From: Dyadobacter koreensis
Lineage (GTDB): Bacteria > Bacteroidota > Bacteroidia > Cytophagales > Spirosomataceae
DNA length: 64,000 bases
Direction of reading: 5' to 3'
Assembly: GCF_900108855.1 (NCBI RefSeq)
Contig: NZ_FNXY01000003.1
Span: forward strand, 620,001-684,000
The position numbers and the translations under genes were made by a program. Numbering within the stretch: the stretch's first letter is position 1; each line of letters begins with the position of its first letter. This document shows positions 62,292 to 64,000 of the stretch, piece by piece. Under the pieces are notes generated by a model. The model saw only the letters and a list, made by a program, of their open reading frames with translations, did not search any database and was not told where the DNA came from.

Positions 62292-62501
62292 CGTTAATTC
62301 AGAATAAATTCTACAATAGTTAGGAATAGCAGTTTTATATTTCAAACAAAAGTAATTTTTAAAAATTATATACGGCATTTTCTGGAAATATTATTGAAAA
62401 AACTTTAACAACGCTATTGATATTTGAAAACCATATGCAGATATTTGTCGATACCATTGCGTTTTTATGAGCTTTTTCTGTCATCCTCTAAAAAATCCTT
62501 T

Positions 62502-64000
62502 ATGAGAAAAAAGATTTATTTATCTATACACGTCCTCCGGTCTGTGGCCGCGCTGGTAGTGGTAATGCTTCTGACCGCCGAAGTTTTCGCACAATCCTAT
62601 TCCATAAAAGGAAAGGTATCGGATGGCAGCGGCCAGGGAGTGCCGGGAGTTTCTGTGTTACTTAAGGGAACCATGGTGGGAACCGTCACAGATGTTGAGG
62701 GTTCCTACTCGTTAAATTCTGACTTGAAACCAGGAAACTATTCCCTGGACTTTTCATCCATAGGTTATGCTCCGGTAAGCCAGGCTGTAACTTTGGGTAA
62801 CCAAACTTCCGTGGTCGTCGATGTGACTGTCAAAGAAGCGATCGCCCAGCTGGATGAAGTCGTCGTTACAGGATCCACGATTAAAACAACCAGAAGACAA
62901 CTGGGTAACGCGATCAACTCCATCAGCTCAAAAGAATTAACCAATTCGGGGTCTGCAAATCTATTTTCTGCCTTGCAAGGTAAAGTTCCAGGTGCGCAGA
63001 TCACCCAAAACTCGGGAGATCCCTCCGGCGGGATGACTATCCGCTTACGTGGTATCAAATCTTTGCAGGGAAATTCTGATCCTTTGTATGTTATCGACGG
63101 CGTGATTTTAAGTAATGCTTCCATAAACGTCTCGCAATATGCGCTTTCCGATCAGGTGGGTTCTGCGGTCGTTGGGAGCAACCGAATGTCGGATATAAAT
63201 CCGGCTGATATCGAATCGATGAACATCATAAACGGTGCGGCAGCGGCGGCCCAATACGGTTCACGTGCTTCAAATGGTGTAGTTTTGATCACAACCAAAC
63301 GCGGAAAGAGCGGTGCTCCGCAGATTAATTTCTCGACAAGTGTGAATGTTAACGAACTTCGCAAGAAATTGAAGATCAGCACATACGGAAAGCAATTTGG
63401 ATTCGCAGCTTTGCGTCTTGGTACAATAACCGGGTTGACACCTGCTCAGATTTCTGCTAATCCGGGTGTTACAACGACGCCTGTTACCCGCGATGGTGTA
63501 ACCGCCAATCTTGCAACAAATCTCGTGGATGTAAGCCGCTACGACTATCAGGACGAGATTTTCAGAACAGGATACGGAACCGATAATGCGCTTTCAATCA
63601 GCGGCGGAAATGAGAAAACGCAGTATTATGCATCTCTTTCTTACATGAAAAATCAGGGTATTGTCGAAGGAACTGATTTTCAACGTTACGGACTTCGTGT
63701 TCGTTTGGAGCAAAGACTGGCAAGCTGGGCAAAGCTTTCGGCAGGGATTACTTACAACAACAGTTTTTCCAACGAAAAACCAAACGGAAACGTCTTTTAC
63801 AGTCCGATCAACTCCATTAACATCACAAATAATATTTACGACATCACAAAACGTGATGCCCAAGGTAATTTGTTGGGTGTAGAACCTACACGCGTGAACC
63901 CGTTGACTACCGTGGAAGAAATGAAATTCACACAAGCTGTGAACAGAACGGTAAACGATATTCAATTGAATTTAACACCGTTGAAAGGCCTGAACATTGA
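62502..64000 (+). CDS. SusC/RagA-family TonB-dependent receptor, 3' end cut
   Basis: The frame opens at ATG 62502 and runs to the right edge without a stop (499 residues visible of perhaps 1000). Signal peptide MRKKIYLSIHVLRSVAAL, ending VFAQ. A CarboxypepD_reg-like domain follows (IKGKVSDGSGQGVPGVSVLL), then the TonB-box region LDEVVVTGS, the plug (NLFSALQGKVPGAQI, MTIRLRGIKSLQGNSDPLYVIDGV, GAAAAAQYGSRASNGVVLITTKRGK) and the first barrel strands. SusC proteins import glycans or peptides with a SusD lipoprotein, presumably just beyond the edge. Confidence 0.94.
   Translation, partial: MRKKIYLSIHVLRSVAALVVVMLLTAEVFAQSYSIKGKVSDGSGQGVPGVSVLLKGTMVGTVTDVEGSYSLNSDLKPGNYSLDFSSIGYAPVSQAVTLGNQTSVVVDVTVKEAIAQLDEVVVTGSTIKTTRRQLGNAINSISSKELTNSGSANLFSALQGKVPGAQITQNSGDPSGGMTIRLRGIKSLQGNSDPLYVIDGVILSNASINVSQYALSDQVGSAVVGSNRMSDINPADIESMNIINGAAAAAQYGSRASNGVVLITTKRGKSGAPQINFSTSVNVNELRKKLKISTYGKQFGFAALRLGTITGLTPAQISANPGVTTTPVTRDGVTANLATNLVDVSRYDYQDEIFRTGYGTDNALSISGGNEKTQYYASLSYMKNQGIVEGTDFQRYGLRVRLEQRLASWAKLSAGITYNNSFSNEKPNGNVFYSPINSINITNNIYDITKRDAQGNLLGVEPTRVNPLTTVEEMKFTQAVNRTVNDIQLNLTPLKGLNI

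Noticed and set aside
62403..62447. GATATTTG pair as a SusC promoter
   Set aside because: The two elements are only 13 bases apart and lack the leading T of the TAnnTTTG box, so they do not fit the consensus spacing.
1..64000. CRISPR arrays, tRNA/rRNA genes, insertion sequences, prophage
   Set aside because: No regularly spaced repeats, cloverleaf genes, transposase or phage motifs were recognised by reading; a tool scan was not possible.

Overview
The window looks like a chromosomal segment of a Bacteroidota bacterium, most likely a Cytophagales member close to Dyadobacter (an inference from gene content, not from a marker search). Direct support: a SusC/RagA TonB-dependent receptor, a giant secreted protein ending in a gliding-motility/T9SS type B sorting domain, DUF5686, DUF4920, DUF2911 and DUF1361 proteins, M1 peptidases, a eukaryotic-type glycyl-tRNA synthetase, and promoters of the Bacteroidota form (TTG, 19-21 bases, TAnnTTTG) instead of the Escherichia type. 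Shine-Dalgarno sequences are mostly absent. No tRNA, rRNA, CRISPR array, insertion sequence or prophage gene was seen.

Layout. 1-14 kb: a cut-off secreted protein, argS, a glutathione-peroxidase-like protein, menA, then a long leftward block (double SGNH esterase, DUF4920 protein, T9SS cargo, lone ABC ATPase, class A beta-lactamase, CNNM/CorC-type membrane protein with a small partner). 14-20.7 kb: class II aldolase, a divergent HxlR regulator / nitroreductase / DsbA-like cassette, a voltage-gated-type potassium channel and a DUF5686 outer-membrane protein. 20.7-33.4 kb: M1 peptidase, a DUF1328 miniprotein, guaA, cold-shock protein, glyS, a vapBC toxin-antitoxin pair, a helix-hairpin-helix protein, small membrane proteins, a sterol-desaturase-like hydroxylase, Crp-like regulator, LOG protein, rpiB and a polytopic membrane protein. 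33.6-39 kb: rbfA, a LolC/E-like permease, a second M1 peptidase, and a LacI-family regulator.

39-43.3 kb holds the most unusual locus. Upstream of the LacI-type gene lie two copies of a TGTTCGAACA palindrome about 31 bases apart, then a well-formed forward promoter and a strong intrinsic terminator roughly 165 bases on, with no substantial reading frame between. This is a candidate regulator-controlled small RNA, or the scar of a lost operon. Beside it a PaaE-like ferredoxin reductase overlaps an unrecognised helical protein with a DVDDTA motif like the DxDD acid motif of class II terpene cyclases. nfu, rpmA and rplU follow.

43.6-51.4 kb: secreted thioredoxin-fold protein, SMP-30-like lactonase, DUF1361 and undecaprenol/diacylglycerol kinase, an apparent gene fusion next to a winged-helix regulator, DUF2911 protein, recG, and a decayed higBA toxin-antitoxin relic. 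51.4-64 kb: FGGY sugar kinase, SGNH lipoprotein, two tandem outer-membrane barrels, a TolC plus ABC-ATPase pair lacking its other partners, alkaline phosphatase with a twin-arginine-like signal, a PQQ dehydrogenase with an inserted cytochrome c domain, and a DeoR-type regulator divergent from a SusC receptor that runs off the right edge.
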